Shown here in pieces: positions 52,423 to 63,224 of a stretch of 64,000 nucleotides of DNA. The position numbers were made by a program, and so were the translations under genes. Origin of the DNA: Roseospira navarrensis (GTDB taxonomy: Bacteria > Pseudomonadota > Alphaproteobacteria > Rhodospirillales > Rhodospirillaceae). The notes under the pieces were generated by a model. It was not told the DNA's origin. It made no database searches and worked only from the letters and a program-made list of their open reading frames with translations. The stretch is taken from contig NZ_WIVE01000017.1 of NCBI RefSeq assembly GCF_009601025.1, forward strand, positions 1 to 64,000. The letters are read 5' to 3'. Positions within the stretch are counted from its first letter, which is position 1. Each line of letters opens with the position of its first letter.

Positions 52423-54414
52423 TCATCCGGCCCGCCGGGCTGCGGGCGCCTGCCCCTGAGCGGGGGACGCCGGAAGGGAGCGGCGGCGCGCGGTCCAGGC
52501 CTGAAGCATCAGGATGCTCCACAGAACCGTCGCATGGTCGGCCTGACGGGTGCGGTGGTCCTCCCACAGGCGCGCGACGGCCGGCGCGTCGAAGATCCCG
52601 TCCGTGACCATCGACGGATCGGTCAGCATGGCGGTCGCCCAGTCGCACAGCGGGCCGCGCAGCCAGTCGTCCAGCGGGATCGAGAAGCCCATCTTGGGCC
52701 GTTCGAACATCGCCCGGGGCACGTGGCGCGCCAAGACCTCTCGCAGCAGCCACTTCCCCTGGCCACCACGCAGCTTCATGTGTTGGGGCAGGGACCAGAC
52801 GAATTCGATCAGGCGGTGGTCCAGCAGCGGTTCGCGGGCCTCCAGCGAGACCGCCATGGAGGCGCGGTCCACCTTGGCCATGATGTCGTCCGGCAGGTAG
52901 CGTTCGGTGTCGTAGTACTGCATCCGCGCGATCAGATCCGGCAGCACGCGCCGCAACTCTGGATCGGGCGTCAGCCGCAGGCGCCCTTCGGCGTCCGGCA
53001 CGAGCTTTTCCCGGTCCCGCCAGGCGGCGCTCAGCTCATCGTGCAGGCTGTCGTCGCCGGGCAGTGCGAGCAGGCCCCCCAGCCGCCGCGCCCGGCGGCC
53101 CAGGCGGGGCGGGCGCCGCTTGGCCGGGATCAGGCGCCCGATGCCGTCGATCAGGCCGGCGGGCGTCGCCTCAAGAATGTGCCCGGCGGCGCGCCGGACC
53201 GGGGCCGGCATGCCGGACATGCGGCGCCACACCTGATCGGCCACGATGTAGCGCGGATAGCCGGCGAACAGCTCGTCGCCGCCATCGCCCGACAGCGCGA
53301 CGGTGACGTGGTCGCGCGTCATGGCGGACACCAGATAGGTCGGAATCTGGGAGCTGTCGGCAAACGGCTCGTCGAACAGGTCGGGCAGGCGCGGCACCAC
53401 GTCCAGCGCGGTCTGCGCGTCCACATACAGTTCGGTGTGATCGGTCCCCAGGTGGCGGGCGACGGCCTTGGCGTGGACCGCTTCGTCGTAGCCCTCCTCG
53501 TGGAACCCGATCGAGAAGGTGCGGACCTTCTGGGTCCTCTGGGCCTGCATCAGGGCCACGACGGTCGAACTGTCGATGCCGCCCGACAGGAAGGCGCCCA
53601 GCGGCACGTCCGAGATCATGCGCCGCCCCACGGCGTCGGAGATCAGGGCCTCCAGGCGGTCGGTGGCCTCGGCGTCGCCGAGGGTGCGGGTGTCCCGGTC
53701 GGCCGGGGTCTGAAGCCGGTCCTTCAGGCGCCACCAGCGCTCGACCCGGGGTGGCCCGTCCTGGGACAGGACCAGCAGGCTGCCGGCGGGCAGTTTCTCC
53801 ACGCCCTCATAGATCGACGCCGGCGCCGGGATGTAGCTGTAGCGGACCAGGGCGGCGGCGGCCTCGCGGTCGATGGCGGCGGAAAAGGCCGGATGAGCCT
53901 CCAGCGCCCGCAGTTCCGAGCCGAAGGTCAGCAGGCCGTCGGCCAGGCGCCAGTACAGCGGTTTCACGCCGATCCGGTCGCGGGCGAGGATCAACCGGCG
54001 CTCCTGCCGGTCCCAGATCGCCAGGGCGAACATGCCCCACAGGCGGGGCAGCGCCTCGGCCACGCCCCATTCCAGGACCGCCGCCAGGATCACCTCGGTG
54101 TCGGAGCCGCCGCGAAAGCTGTGGCCCTTGTCCGCCAGCTCGGCCCGCAGGTCCTGGAAGTTGTAGACCTCGCCGTTGTAGGTCATGACGTAGCGGCCGT
54201 CGGCCGACACCATCGGCTGATGGCCGAGTTCGCTGAGATCGATGATCGCCAGCCGGCGATGCCCGAGCCCGACGCCGGCGGCGGCATCGCACCAGAGCCC
54301 GTGTCCGTCCGGGCCCCGGTGGGCCAGGCTGTCGGTCATGGCCGCAACGACGCGCTCTGCCTCGTCCGGCGGCCGAGCACGGCGCGTGTCGAAGAAACCG
54401 GCAATGCCGCACAT
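52423..54414 (-). CDS. asnB: asparagine synthase (glutamine-hydrolysing) type amidotransferase
   Basis: 663 residues, start MCGIAGFFDT with catalytic Cys2 after processing. The glutaminase domain (about 1-210) has HRGPDGHG, GHRRLAIIDLS and YNGEVYNF. The synthetase domain begins about 240 with PP-loop LSGGIDSS and later SGDGGDELFAGYPRY and DDIMAKVDRASM. In polysaccharide loci such enzymes often amidate a sugar acid or amino acid decoration. The ATG at 54414 shares one base with the upstream stop. A second AsnB-type gene lies at 57440. Confidence 0.92.
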   Translation of the reverse strand: MCGIAGFFDTRRARPPDEAERVVAAMTDSLAHRGPDGHGLWCDAAAGVGLGHRRLAIIDLSELGHQPMVSADGRYVMTYNGEVYNFQDLRAELADKGHSFRGGSDTEVILAAVLEWGVAEALPRLWGMFALAIWDRQERRLILARDRIGVKPLYWRLADGLLTFGSELRALEAHPAFSAAIDREAAAALVRYSYIPAPASIYEGVEKLPAGSLLVLSQDGPPRVERWWRLKDRLQTPADRDTRTLGDAEATDRLEALISDAVGRRMISDVPLGAFLSGGIDSSTVVALMQAQRTQKVRTFSIGFHEEGYDEAVHAKAVARHLGTDHTELYVDAQTALDVVPRLPDLFDEPFADSSQIPTYLVSAMTRDHVTVALSGDGGDELFAGYPRYIVADQVWRRMSGMPAPVRRAAGHILEATPAGLIDGIGRLIPAKRRPPRLGRRARRLGGLLALPGDDSLHDELSAAWRDREKLVPDAEGRLRLTPDPELRRVLPDLIARMQYYDTERYLPDDIMAKVDRASMAVSLEAREPLLDHRLIEFVWSLPQHMKLRGGQGKWLLREVLARHVPRAMFERPKMGFSIPLDDWLRGPLCDWATAMLTDPSMVTDGIFDAPAVARLWEDHRTRQADHATVLWSILMLQAWTARRRSLPASPAQGQAPAARRAG

Positions 54415-55412
54415 CAGGTGTGTCCCCTGCCTGTTGCCTGCGGTCGCATCTGCCCACCGGACCGCTCTGCGTCCGCCATCAATTGGACGACCTCCGGCAT
54501 GAGGATCCGCGCGCGCCACCCCAGGTCGGTTTCCGCACGGGCAGGATCGCCTGCGGAATAGGCGATGTCGGCAGGGCGGTAAAGGTTTTCGTCGATCCGG
54601 ACGTGCTCACGCCAGTCAAGACCGAACGCGGCAAAAGCCAACCGGACGAAATCTTCCAGCGAGTGGGTGTGTCCGGTCGCGATCACGTAGTCGTCGGGGG
54701 TATCGGTTTCGACCATGCGCCGGATCACCTCAACATATTCGGGCGCCCAGCCCCAATCGCGTTGGATGTTCAGGTTGCCGAGAACCAACGTCCGGGGGCC
54801 TTCTCCCCGGGCCATGGCGGCGGCGGCCTTGACGATCTTGCGGGTCACAAAACGTGGCGGCCGCAGCGGCGACTCGTGATTGAAGAGAATGCCGGAGGTG
54901 GCGAACAGGCCATAGGCTTCGCGGTAATTGGCCACCGCCCAGACGGCCGCGGCCTTCGCCGTCGCATAGGGGCTGCGGGGGCGGAACGCGGTTTTTTCGG
55001 TGGCGGCGTGGCTCAGCGTATTGCCGAAGGCTTCGCTGGAGCCCGCGTTGTAGAACCGGATGGAACTGTCGAGAAACCGAATGGCTTCCAGGATGTTGAG
55101 CGTCGCCGTCATCACGCTCTCCATCGTCTCGATCGGTTGGTTGAAGGACAGGCCGACCGAACTCTGACCGCTCAGGTTGAAGACGCAGCGGGGTTCGGTC
55201 GAGATCATCACCTGCATCACGCTGCGGAAATCGGCGGGATTCGCCGAGTGCAGCGTGACGCTGTCTCGGATGCCGAGAGCGTCCAGGTTGGCGAACGGCG
55301 ACATCTCGGCGTCCCGCGAGGTCCCGGCGACCTCGTAGCCGTGGTCGATCAGATTCTTCGCCAGGTAGGCGCCATCCTGCCCGGAGATGCCGAAAATCAG
55401 AGCCTTCTTCAA
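54414..55412 (-). CDS. GDP-mannose 4,6-dehydratase-family nucleotide-sugar enzyme
   Basis: A 332-residue short-chain dehydrogenase/reductase. The NAD(P)-binding GISGQDGAYLAKNLIDHGYE motif, typical of GDP-mannose 4,6-dehydratase (GITGQDG in most), is followed by YNAGSSEAFG and catalytic YATAK. LNIQRDWGWAPEYVEVIRRM and DYVIATGHTHSLEDFVRLAF are further GMD hallmarks. It is somewhat shorter than classical Gmd (about 370), so an RMD or related 4,6-dehydratase is possible. It overlaps its neighbours on both sides. Confidence 0.85.
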   Translation of the reverse strand: MKKALIFGISGQDGAYLAKNLIDHGYEVAGTSRDAEMSPFANLDALGIRDSVTLHSANPADFRSVMQVMISTEPRCVFNLSGQSSVGLSFNQPIETMESVMTATLNILEAIRFLDSSIRFYNAGSSEAFGNTLSHAATEKTAFRPRSPYATAKAAAVWAVANYREAYGLFATSGILFNHESPLRPPRFVTRKIVKAAAAMARGEGPRTLVLGNLNIQRDWGWAPEYVEVIRRMVETDTPDDYVIATGHTHSLEDFVRLAFAAFGLDWREHVRIDENLYRPADIAYSAGDPARAETDLGWRARILMPEVVQLMADAERSGGQMRPQATGRGHT

Positions 55413-56560
55413 TGGTCTACACCTTTCCGCCGGGGGCCGATCCGCCGCAGGGCGAACGCGGCATCGGCGATGGTATCGCCGATCGGCCGCCAGTCGAGCT
55501 GAGTTGCGGCTGTTTCCAGCGCCCCGGCGGACAGCGCGGCATAGCGGGTGTCGTCTTCCAGGGCCCGCGTGACGGCGGCGGCGAAGGCTTCGGCGCCAGC
55601 CGCCGACGCGACGATCCCATCCCGCCCGTCCGTCACCTGTTCACGCAAGCCCGGCAACGGTGTCGCCACGCAGGGCATGGCGTCCGAGAAGGCCGTCGCG
55701 ACAACCGCCGACTGGCTGGCCTCCCGATAGGGCAGCACCGCGAGGTCGGTGTCGGCGAAGATGTGCGGGATTTCGTCCTCGCCGATCCAGCGGTTCTCCA
55801 GGCGCACCCCGGACAGGCCGTCCAGCCGTCGGCGGTGGGGGGCCAGATCGCCGGACCCCCAGACCTCCAGGGTCAGACCCGGAAACCGTTTCTGAAGGGC
55901 TGGCAGCGCCTCCAGCATCAGGTCGAGTCCCTTGTACGGCAGGATCCGTCCGAAGAACAGCAGGCGGGGCGGGCGATCCTTGGGCAGCGTGCGCGGCGTG
56001 GTGCGGCCGGTGTACGCGAAGCTGCCCAGCGTCGATTTCCAGACGCGGTCCGGCGGAAAGGCATGGCTTGTCACCAACCCTTCGCCGACGGATCGGGTGA
56101 GGGTCACCGCGCCGTCCGCGCAGGCCACGTCGCGGCGCAGCAGCCACTGACGGAACCCCTGATCCTCGCCCGGGTGGCGATTGGCATCATGGACCGCCAG
56201 AAGGTAAAGCGCGCCGCGTCGGCCGATTTCGGGGGCCACGAAGGCGTCCCACAAGTGATCCATGGTGCAGAACACGACCTCGATTCGGTGCCGCGCGATA
56301 TAGCGGCCCAGTTCCCGGCGGATCAGCGGCAGGCTCATCGACCGCAGGGCGAACTGGGGAAGGTTTGCATAGGTGTCGATGTGGTGCGCCGGCAGCCCCA
56401 GCGAGTCCGTGACGTCGAAGTACTCGGACTGACGCGACAGCGAAAGGTGGACCTCGACATCGTCCCGCGCCGCCAGGACACGGGCCAGTTCATGCGTGTA
56501 ACGCGGGCCGCCGCCGCGACGGCCCCAATGCCACAGAAGAAGGCGAAGCGGATCAGGCAT
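55409..56560 (-). CDS. glycosyltransferase family 4
   Basis: A 383-residue GT-B glycosyltransferase. An N-terminal glycine-rich acceptor loop (WGRRGGGPRYTHELARVLAA) is present. The C-terminal donor domain has LLFFGRILPYKGLDLMLEAL, LPYREASQSAVVATAFSDAM and PCVATPLPGLREQV, typical of family 4. Donor and acceptor cannot be deduced. It overlaps the GMD-like gene by four bases and the methyltransferase gene by eight. Confidence 0.88.
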   Translation of the reverse strand: MPDPLRLLLWHWGRRGGGPRYTHELARVLAARDDVEVHLSLSRQSEYFDVTDSLGLPAHHIDTYANLPQFALRSMSLPLIRRELGRYIARHRIEVVFCTMDHLWDAFVAPEIGRRGALYLLAVHDANRHPGEDQGFRQWLLRRDVACADGAVTLTRSVGEGLVTSHAFPPDRVWKSTLGSFAYTGRTTPRTLPKDRPPRLLFFGRILPYKGLDLMLEALPALQKRFPGLTLEVWGSGDLAPHRRRLDGLSGVRLENRWIGEDEIPHIFADTDLAVLPYREASQSAVVATAFSDAMPCVATPLPGLREQVTDGRDGIVASAAGAEAFAAAVTRALEDDTRYAALSAGALETAATQLDWRPIGDTIADAAFALRRIGPRRKGVDH

Positions 56561-57443
56561 TCCCGAACTCCGAGGTCGGCCAGGCGAGGACGTCGAACTC
56601 GGCCAGGGTCAGGGCGTCGTCGCCGCGGTCCCGGAAGTCCTTGGCCAGCTTGCGCCGTGGGATCGGCGGCGCGGGCCAGCGGGTCTCGCCGAGGATCTCG
56701 TGGTCGAACCCGGCGGCCGTGAACGCCGCCAGGATCTCCGCCTGGCTCAGGCGGTTGGTGTAGAAGCCCGCCGACCGCCAGGCAGGGCTTTCCCACCGGG
56801 CATGGCTGAACCGAAGGTTGTTCAGGCCGCCGCCCAGGTGGTCGCGCAGGTCGATGGCGTGGGACATCATGCCGGTCGGTTTCAGGACCCGGCGCATCTC
56901 CCGCGCCATGGCGTCGAACTCGGCGCGGGGCACGTGTTCCAGCACCACCGAACTCCAGATCAGGTCCACCGAGGCGTCCGGCAGGCTTTGCAGCGAGGCC
57001 AGTCCCTGCGTCAGGTAGCGGGCGTTCAGCCGCTCCAGGATGGCCGCGAAGTCCCCCAGTCCCGCCAGCCCCAGGCGCGGCTCGCCCCGGGCGGCCAGAC
57101 GGTCATCGAAACGATGGAACAGCGCGGGATCGCGGGTCGCGAAATCGCCGGCGTCGATCAGGATGCTGGCGCCCGCCCCGGAGGCCGCCGCCGCCGCCGC
57201 CGACAGAACAGAATCGCCGGGGCCCAGCTCGATGACCGTATAGCCGTCGGAGAGCCGCCCGCGCGCGGAGACGCGCGCGTGGTGCCGACGATAGGTCTCC
57301 AGCGCCTTCTCGGGGTCGTCCATGTCGCCGTGCCGGAACAGCCGCAGCCGGGACCACACGGCGTAGGCCAACGGCAGCCGCGACAGCATCAGCTTGGCCC
57401 CCAGCTTGGTCCACCAGGGCAATCTGCGGATCGCGCCCCTCAC
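56553..57443 (-). CDS. class I SAM-dependent methyltransferase
   Basis: A 296-residue enzyme. GTG at 57443 overlaps the upstream stop (GTGA) and gives the natural N-terminus RGAIRRLPWWTKLGA; longer frames run back through the asnB-type gene. Motif I is YTVIELGPGDSVLSAAAAA, and the later DLIWSSVVLEHVPRAEFDAM is the methyltransferase-11 type post-motif. It probably methylates a sugar or polymer end. The C-terminal half (about 180-296) is variable. Confidence 0.83.
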   Translation of the reverse strand: MRGAIRRLPWWTKLGAKLMLSRLPLAYAVWSRLRLFRHGDMDDPEKALETYRRHHARVSARGRLSDGYTVIELGPGDSVLSAAAAAASGAGASILIDAGDFATRDPALFHRFDDRLAARGEPRLGLAGLGDFAAILERLNARYLTQGLASLQSLPDASVDLIWSSVVLEHVPRAEFDAMAREMRRVLKPTGMMSHAIDLRDHLGGGLNNLRFSHARWESPAWRSAGFYTNRLSQAEILAAFTAAGFDHEILGETRWPAPPIPRRKLAKDFRDRGDDALTLAEFDVLAWPTSEFGNA

Positions 57444-59299
57444 CGGCCGGCCCCCCCGGTCGCCGGCGTCTCGCGCCAGCGCAGATAGACGTAGACGGCC
57501 CACAGCAGCACCGACTCGTCCCTGGCCCCGCTGGCGTGGTCCCGCAGGGCCGCGTGGATGGGCTGCGGGTCGAAGCGGGTCTGGCGATCCACCAGGGCCT
57601 CGAAGGCGTCGCGCAGCGGGCCGCCCCGGAACCAGGTGCGCAGCGGCAGCAGGAAGCCCATCTTGCGGCGGCTCAGGGTGATGGGCGGCAGATCGTTCCG
57701 GAAGGCGTCGCGCAGCAAGCGTTTTCTGACCCGCCCGTTGATGCGGTAGCCGTCCGGCAGCCCGAGCGCCCACTCCACCAGCGGACGGTCCAGATAGGGC
57801 AGCCGCCCCTCGATACTGTGAAACATGCTGGCGTAGTCGATCTTCTTGAGCATGTCGTTGGGCAGGTTGAAGTCGATATCCGCCAGTTGGATCGCGCGCA
57901 AGCCGCCATCGCTGACCGCGCTGAAGCGCGCTCCCAGATCGGCCTCGGCGGACAGGTCGAGACCGAACCGCCCCAGTGTGCCCGGCGCGGCATAGGTGCG
58001 CCAGTTCAGATACTCCGCCAGCGGATCGGTGGCCATCTTCTCGCGGGTCAGGGCCAGGGCCCGCAGGTGGGGCTGGCGGATGGCGGTCGGGTTGCCGGGC
58101 GCGGGCAGGGCCAGCAGCATCCGCTTGAGCATCGCCGGGATCCGGCGGCTGGCGGTCATGGCGGCATAGGCGCCGTAGCCACCGAACACCTCGTCCGCGC
58201 CGTCGCCGCTCAGCACCACCTTCTCGTCGATGTGCGAGAACAGATAGGCGGTCGGCAGCAGCGAGGCGTCCGCGAACGGCTCGCTCAGACGCCCGAACAC
58301 CGTGTCGGAGAAGGCCAGGATATCCTCGACCTTGGCCGGGATCACCTGGTGGCGCACGTTGTGCAGGCGCGCGGTGACCGCGCGGGCGGCGTCGGTCTCG
58401 TCGAAATCCGGATCCTCCGGAAAGCCGAGCGAGTAGGCCGAGACCGGCTGGCGGGCGACCCGGTCGGCCAGCACCGTGAGCACCGAACTGTCGATCCCGC
58501 CGCTGACCAGGGTGGCCACGGGCACGTCCGCCGCCGCCATGCGCAGCGCCACGGCGTCCGTCAGGGCCCGGCGAAGGTGGGCGACCGCGGTATCGTAGTC
58601 GGGCGGCCCGTCCGGGAACGCCGCCGCCCGAGGCCGGTACCAGCGCTGCCGCTCCATCCGCAGGTCATCGGCCCGCACCACCACCCGCTCGCCGGGCTCC
58701 AGTTGCGTCATGGTGCGATAGGGCGCGAACGGCGCGGGGATGTAGGCGAAGCGGAAATACAAGCCGATGGCCTGCGGGTCCTCCGCCAGCGGAGCGCCGG
58801 CCAGCGGCGTCACGGCGCTGACCTCGGAGCCGAAGGCCACCCGGTCCGCCTCCTGCAGCAGGAACAGCGGCTTCTCGCCGAATCGGTCGCGGGCAAGATG
58901 CAGCTCGCGGCGCGCCGCGTCCCAAAGCGCGAAGGCGAACATGCCCTCGATGCGGTCCAGGAAGGCCATGCCGTGCCGCAGGTACCCGGCCAGCAGCACC
59001 TCGGTGTCCGACGTGGTGACGAAGGTCTCGCCCAGCGCCTCCAGTTCCCGGCGCAGGGCGCGGAAATTGTAGACCTCGCCATTGAAGACGATGGTTGCCG
59101 GGCCGCGCGTCATCGGCTGGTTGGCGCGCGGGTCCAGGTCGATGATGGCCAGGCGCCGGTGACCCAGCACCAGACCGTCGAGCCGTTGCACCTGGCCGGC
59201 ATCCGGACCCCGGTGCGCGATGGCCGCCAGCGCGGTGGCGAGGGCGTCGTCGGACAGCCCCGCCGTGCCCGGGCCGATTGCGCCGAAAATCCCGCACAT
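57440..59299 (-). CDS. asnB: second asparagine synthase-type amidotransferase
   Basis: 619 residues, start MCGIFGAIGPG. HRGPDAGQ, GHRRLAIIDLDP and NGEVYNFRALRREL mark the glutaminase domain, VSGGIDSS the ATP-pyrophosphatase loop and SGDGADEVFGGYGAY the synthetase core. It is paralogous to the gene at 52423 but clearly diverged and shorter. Two such enzymes in one cluster suggest two different amidation steps, or one amidation and one aminosugar modification. It is not needed for bulk asparagine synthesis by context. Confidence 0.9.
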   Translation of the reverse strand: MCGIFGAIGPGTAGLSDDALATALAAIAHRGPDAGQVQRLDGLVLGHRRLAIIDLDPRANQPMTRGPATIVFNGEVYNFRALRRELEALGETFVTTSDTEVLLAGYLRHGMAFLDRIEGMFAFALWDAARRELHLARDRFGEKPLFLLQEADRVAFGSEVSAVTPLAGAPLAEDPQAIGLYFRFAYIPAPFAPYRTMTQLEPGERVVVRADDLRMERQRWYRPRAAAFPDGPPDYDTAVAHLRRALTDAVALRMAAADVPVATLVSGGIDSSVLTVLADRVARQPVSAYSLGFPEDPDFDETDAARAVTARLHNVRHQVIPAKVEDILAFSDTVFGRLSEPFADASLLPTAYLFSHIDEKVVLSGDGADEVFGGYGAYAAMTASRRIPAMLKRMLLALPAPGNPTAIRQPHLRALALTREKMATDPLAEYLNWRTYAAPGTLGRFGLDLSAEADLGARFSAVSDGGLRAIQLADIDFNLPNDMLKKIDYASMFHSIEGRLPYLDRPLVEWALGLPDGYRINGRVRKRLLRDAFRNDLPPITLSRRKMGFLLPLRTWFRGGPLRDAFEALVDRQTRFDPQPIHAALRDHASGARDESVLLWAVYVYLRWRETPATGGAGR

Positions 59300-59300
59300 C

Positions 59301-60481
59301 TCAGGTCTCCGCCATCAGGGTGTCGTACAGGTCCAGGAAGCGGGCGCGGTTGGCCCGCGTGGAATACTGGGTTTCGGCCCGCTGTGCGGCCGCCTGCCCC
59401 ATGCGGGCGGCGGCGTCCGGATCCGCCAGCAGCCGGCGCATCCCCGCCGCCAGCGCGTCCACCGACGGGGGCACGATCAGCCCGGTCTCGCCGTCGATGT
59501 GGCATTCGGTCACCCCCGGGGCGTCGATGACGACCGAGGGCAGCCCCATCGCCATGCCCTCCAGGACGGCGTTGCTCATGCCTTCCCAGTTGGAGGCGTG
59601 CAGGAACACGGTCGCCCCGCCGAGCAGGGCGCCCACGTCGCTGCGGTATCCCCAGGCGGTCACGGCCTCCGCGATCCCCAGGTCCCGGGCGAGGGTCTCA
59701 AGCGCTGCCCGCTCCGGTCCGTCGCCGACGATCCACAGGCTCCCCGTCCCGGTGGCGGAGCGGACCTGCGCGAAGGCACGCAGGATCCAGTCCTGCCGCT
59801 TGTGGGCCAGCAGGCGGCCGACACAAACGAACACCGGGCCGTCCGGGGCCGCCGGGGCGGTCGGCCCCTGTGCCGCCGCGCGCAGAGCGTCGATCTCCAC
59901 CCCGTTGTCCAGCGTGACCAGCTTTTCCCGGCCGAACAGCGGCGCCAGGGAGTCCGTGACGGCGTGCGAGACCCCGGCGGCCCGGTCATAGGGTGCGTAC
60001 AGCAGCCGGAAGACGGCGCGCCGCCCGTGCCGTTTCGCGATCCGGTGGATATAGACGTAACGCCGCCCGCGCCCCATCATCCCGAACGGCCAGACGACAA
60101 GCGCGGCCTGAAAGCCGTGGACCACGACGATCCGGGGCTTCAGGCGCCGCAGCAGGCGGCCCAGCCGCCACGCCATGCCCGGCAGCCGCACCGCCAGCCG
60201 GGCCAGCTCGGCCCAGGGCGACTGGTCGGGCGCCAGCGGACGCCGCCACAGGTCGTGGGTCCGGACCCGCGCGCCCGCCGCCTCGAACAGCCGCCGGCAG
60301 TCGTCGTCGCGATAGATGAAGGCGAAATGCTCCTCGACCGCGCCCCGGGGCTCGGTGGAGAAGTACCGCGAAAGCTGCGTCTCGCCGCCATGGGCGCCGT
60401 AAGTCCGCATGACGTGCAGCACGCGCGGCGGCCGGTCCGGCGCGGGTTCGGCCCGCCTGACGGGATCCCGGAGGGCGCCAC

Positions 60482-60485
<4 letters not shown>
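59301..60485 (-). CDS. glycosyltransferase family 4
   Basis: 394 residues. [20 protein letters not shown] is the acceptor-side loop. [34 protein letters not shown] and [20 protein letters not shown] (the E-x7-E motif) place it in family 4. The ATG at 60485 overlaps the decarboxylase stop. Longer frames lack support. Confidence 0.9.
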
Positions 60486-61492
<1,007 letters not shown>

Positions 61493-61552
61493 GCCCTTCC
61501 TCCAGGCGCTGGGACGTCACGGGCGGCGCCGGGGGCCGAGGATCATCCGACG

Positions 61553-62569
61553 TCACGACGCACCTTTCTTGGCAGCGGCTGCGGCGGGCCGGGATGCGCG
61601 CACGCTCTGATGCCAGCGCCACGCGGTGCCCGCAATGGTGTCGAGATCCGAGAGCGTGGGGCGGAAGCCCAGCACCCGCGCGGCGTTCGAGGCATTCGCC
61701 ACCAGTTCGGGTGGGTCGCCCGGGCGTCGCGACAGCACCCGCACCGGGACGGTCCGGCCGGTTATCCGCTCCACGGCGGCGACGACCTCCCGCACGGTGT
61801 GGCCTTGGCCCGTGCCCAGGTTCAGGGCCAGGGGCGCGCCGCCGGAGATCAGGTAATCCAGCGCATCCACATGCACGCGGGCCAGGTCGGTGACATGCAC
61901 GTAGTCCCGGATGCAGGTGCCGTCCCGGGTGTCGTAGTCGTCGCCCATCAGGTCGAACACCGACCGCCCGCCCGTGATGGCCCGCAGGATGTTCGGCACC
62001 AGATGCGGTTCGGGGTCGTGCATCTCGCCGATCTCGCCGTCGGGGTCGGCCCCGGCCGCGTTGAAGTAGCGCAGGCAGACCTCCTGCAGGCCGTGGGCCT
62101 GACGGAAGTCCCGCAGGATGCTTTCCACGACCAGTTTGGTGTGGCCGTAGGGGTTGATGGGGTGAAGCGCGGCCGTTTCGGGAATCGGCAGGGCGTCCGG
62201 CACCCCGTACACCGCGCAGGTGCTGGAAAAGACGACATGGCGCACGCCCTCGGCCAGCAGCGCCTCGACCAGGGCGAGCGAGCCCCCCACGTTGTTGCGC
62301 CAGTACTGGCCCGGCGCCGCCACGGACTCGCCCACATGGATGAAGCCCGCCATATGGATGACGGCGACCGGCCGGTGCTCGCGCACCACCGCGCGCACGG
62401 CCTCGGTGTCGGCGATGTCGGCCAGGCACAGCGGGCCCCACTTCACCGCCGCGCGGTGGCCGTTGCACAGGCTGTCGAGCACCACCGGGCGGACGCCGCG
62501 CCGGTGAAGCTCCTTGCAGACGTGGCTGCCGATGTAGCCGGCCCCGCCCGTGACCAAAACGGCTGTCAT
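61553..62569 (-). CDS. galE: UDP-glucose 4-epimerase
   Basis: A 338-residue extended [23 protein letters not shown], the substrate region HPINPYGHTKLVVE with catalytic Y and K, FSSTCAVYG and LRYFNAAGADPDGEIGE are typical of GalE. It interconverts UDP-glucose and UDP-galactose. A 40-bp gap separates it from the methyltransferase gene upstream. Confidence 0.94.
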   Translation of the reverse strand: MTAVLVTGGAGYIGSHVCKELHRRGVRPVVLDSLCNGHRAAVKWGPLCLADIADTEAVRAVVREHRPVAVIHMAGFIHVGESVAAPGQYWRNNVGGSLALVEALLAEGVRHVVFSSTCAVYGVPDALPIPETAALHPINPYGHTKLVVESILRDFRQAHGLQEVCLRYFNAAGADPDGEIGEMHDPEPHLVPNILRAITGGRSVFDLMGDDYDTRDGTCIRDYVHVTDLARVHVDALDYLISGGAPLALNLGTGQGHTVREVVAAVERITGRTVPVRVLSRRPGDPPELVANASNAARVLGFRPTLSDLDTIAGTAWRWHQSVRASRPAAAAAKKGAS

Positions 62570-62609
62570 GATGGCACCTCCCCCGCGCCCGGCCAGCCGG
62601 CCGCCGGAG

Positions 62610-63224
62610 TCACTGTCGCGCCGCCCGGCAGGTGACCATGGTGGTCCGGCCCGACAGGCGGCTGCGCCCGTACAGGTAGGAGAAGGTCACCCGGTCGAAG
62701 CCGGTCAGCCCCAGGAAGTAGCGCACCAGATGGTGGTTGGGGATGAAAATGTGCTGATCGTGCAGCGGGTGGCCCTCGGCCCAGTTCGGCCCGAAGAAGC
62801 CGGTGAACCGGCCGGCCAGCGCATAGCCCACGATGCTGCGCCAGTTGTGCACGTTGGGGAAGGTCAGCACCAGCCAGCCGTCCGGGTCGAGCAGTTGCCG
62901 GGCCTCGACGAGGAACTGGTAGGGGTTGACCAGATGCTCCAGCACCTCGGTGGAGACCACCACATCGAACCGGCGGCCCACCATCTCCTGCGCCCAACCG
63001 GCCCGGGACAGATCCACCTCCTCGATGCGGGCGGCCCCCGCCGGCACGCTCACGCGCCAGCCCAGGCCCGTCAGATCGCGGAAGCCCGCCTCGGCCAGCC
63101 GGCCCAGAACCTCGCCGCCGCCGCAGCCCAGATCGACCACCGAGACCGCCCGGTCCGGCGCTAACGCGGTCAGCCGGTCGGTGACACCCTGTCGGATCGC
63201 CATGCTGTTCGGATCATCCGCCAC
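62610..63224 (-). CDS. class I SAM-dependent methyltransferase
   Basis: 204 residues. Motif I VVDLGCGGGEVLGRLAEAG, acidic post-motif EEVDLSRAGW, FDVVVSTEVLEHLVNPYQFL and the C-terminal LTGFDRVTFSYLYGR fit the methyltransferase-23/11 group common in polysaccharide loci. It overlaps the family 2 glycosyltransferase gene by 11 bases. Confidence 0.85.
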   Translation of the reverse strand: MADDPNSMAIRQGVTDRLTALAPDRAVSVVDLGCGGGEVLGRLAEAGFRDLTGLGWRVSVPAGAARIEEVDLSRAGWAQEMVGRRFDVVVSTEVLEHLVNPYQFLVEARQLLDPDGWLVLTFPNVHNWRSIVGYALAGRFTGFFGPNWAEGHPLHDQHIFIPNHHLVRYFLGLTGFDRVTFSYLYGRSRLSGRTTMVTCRAARQ

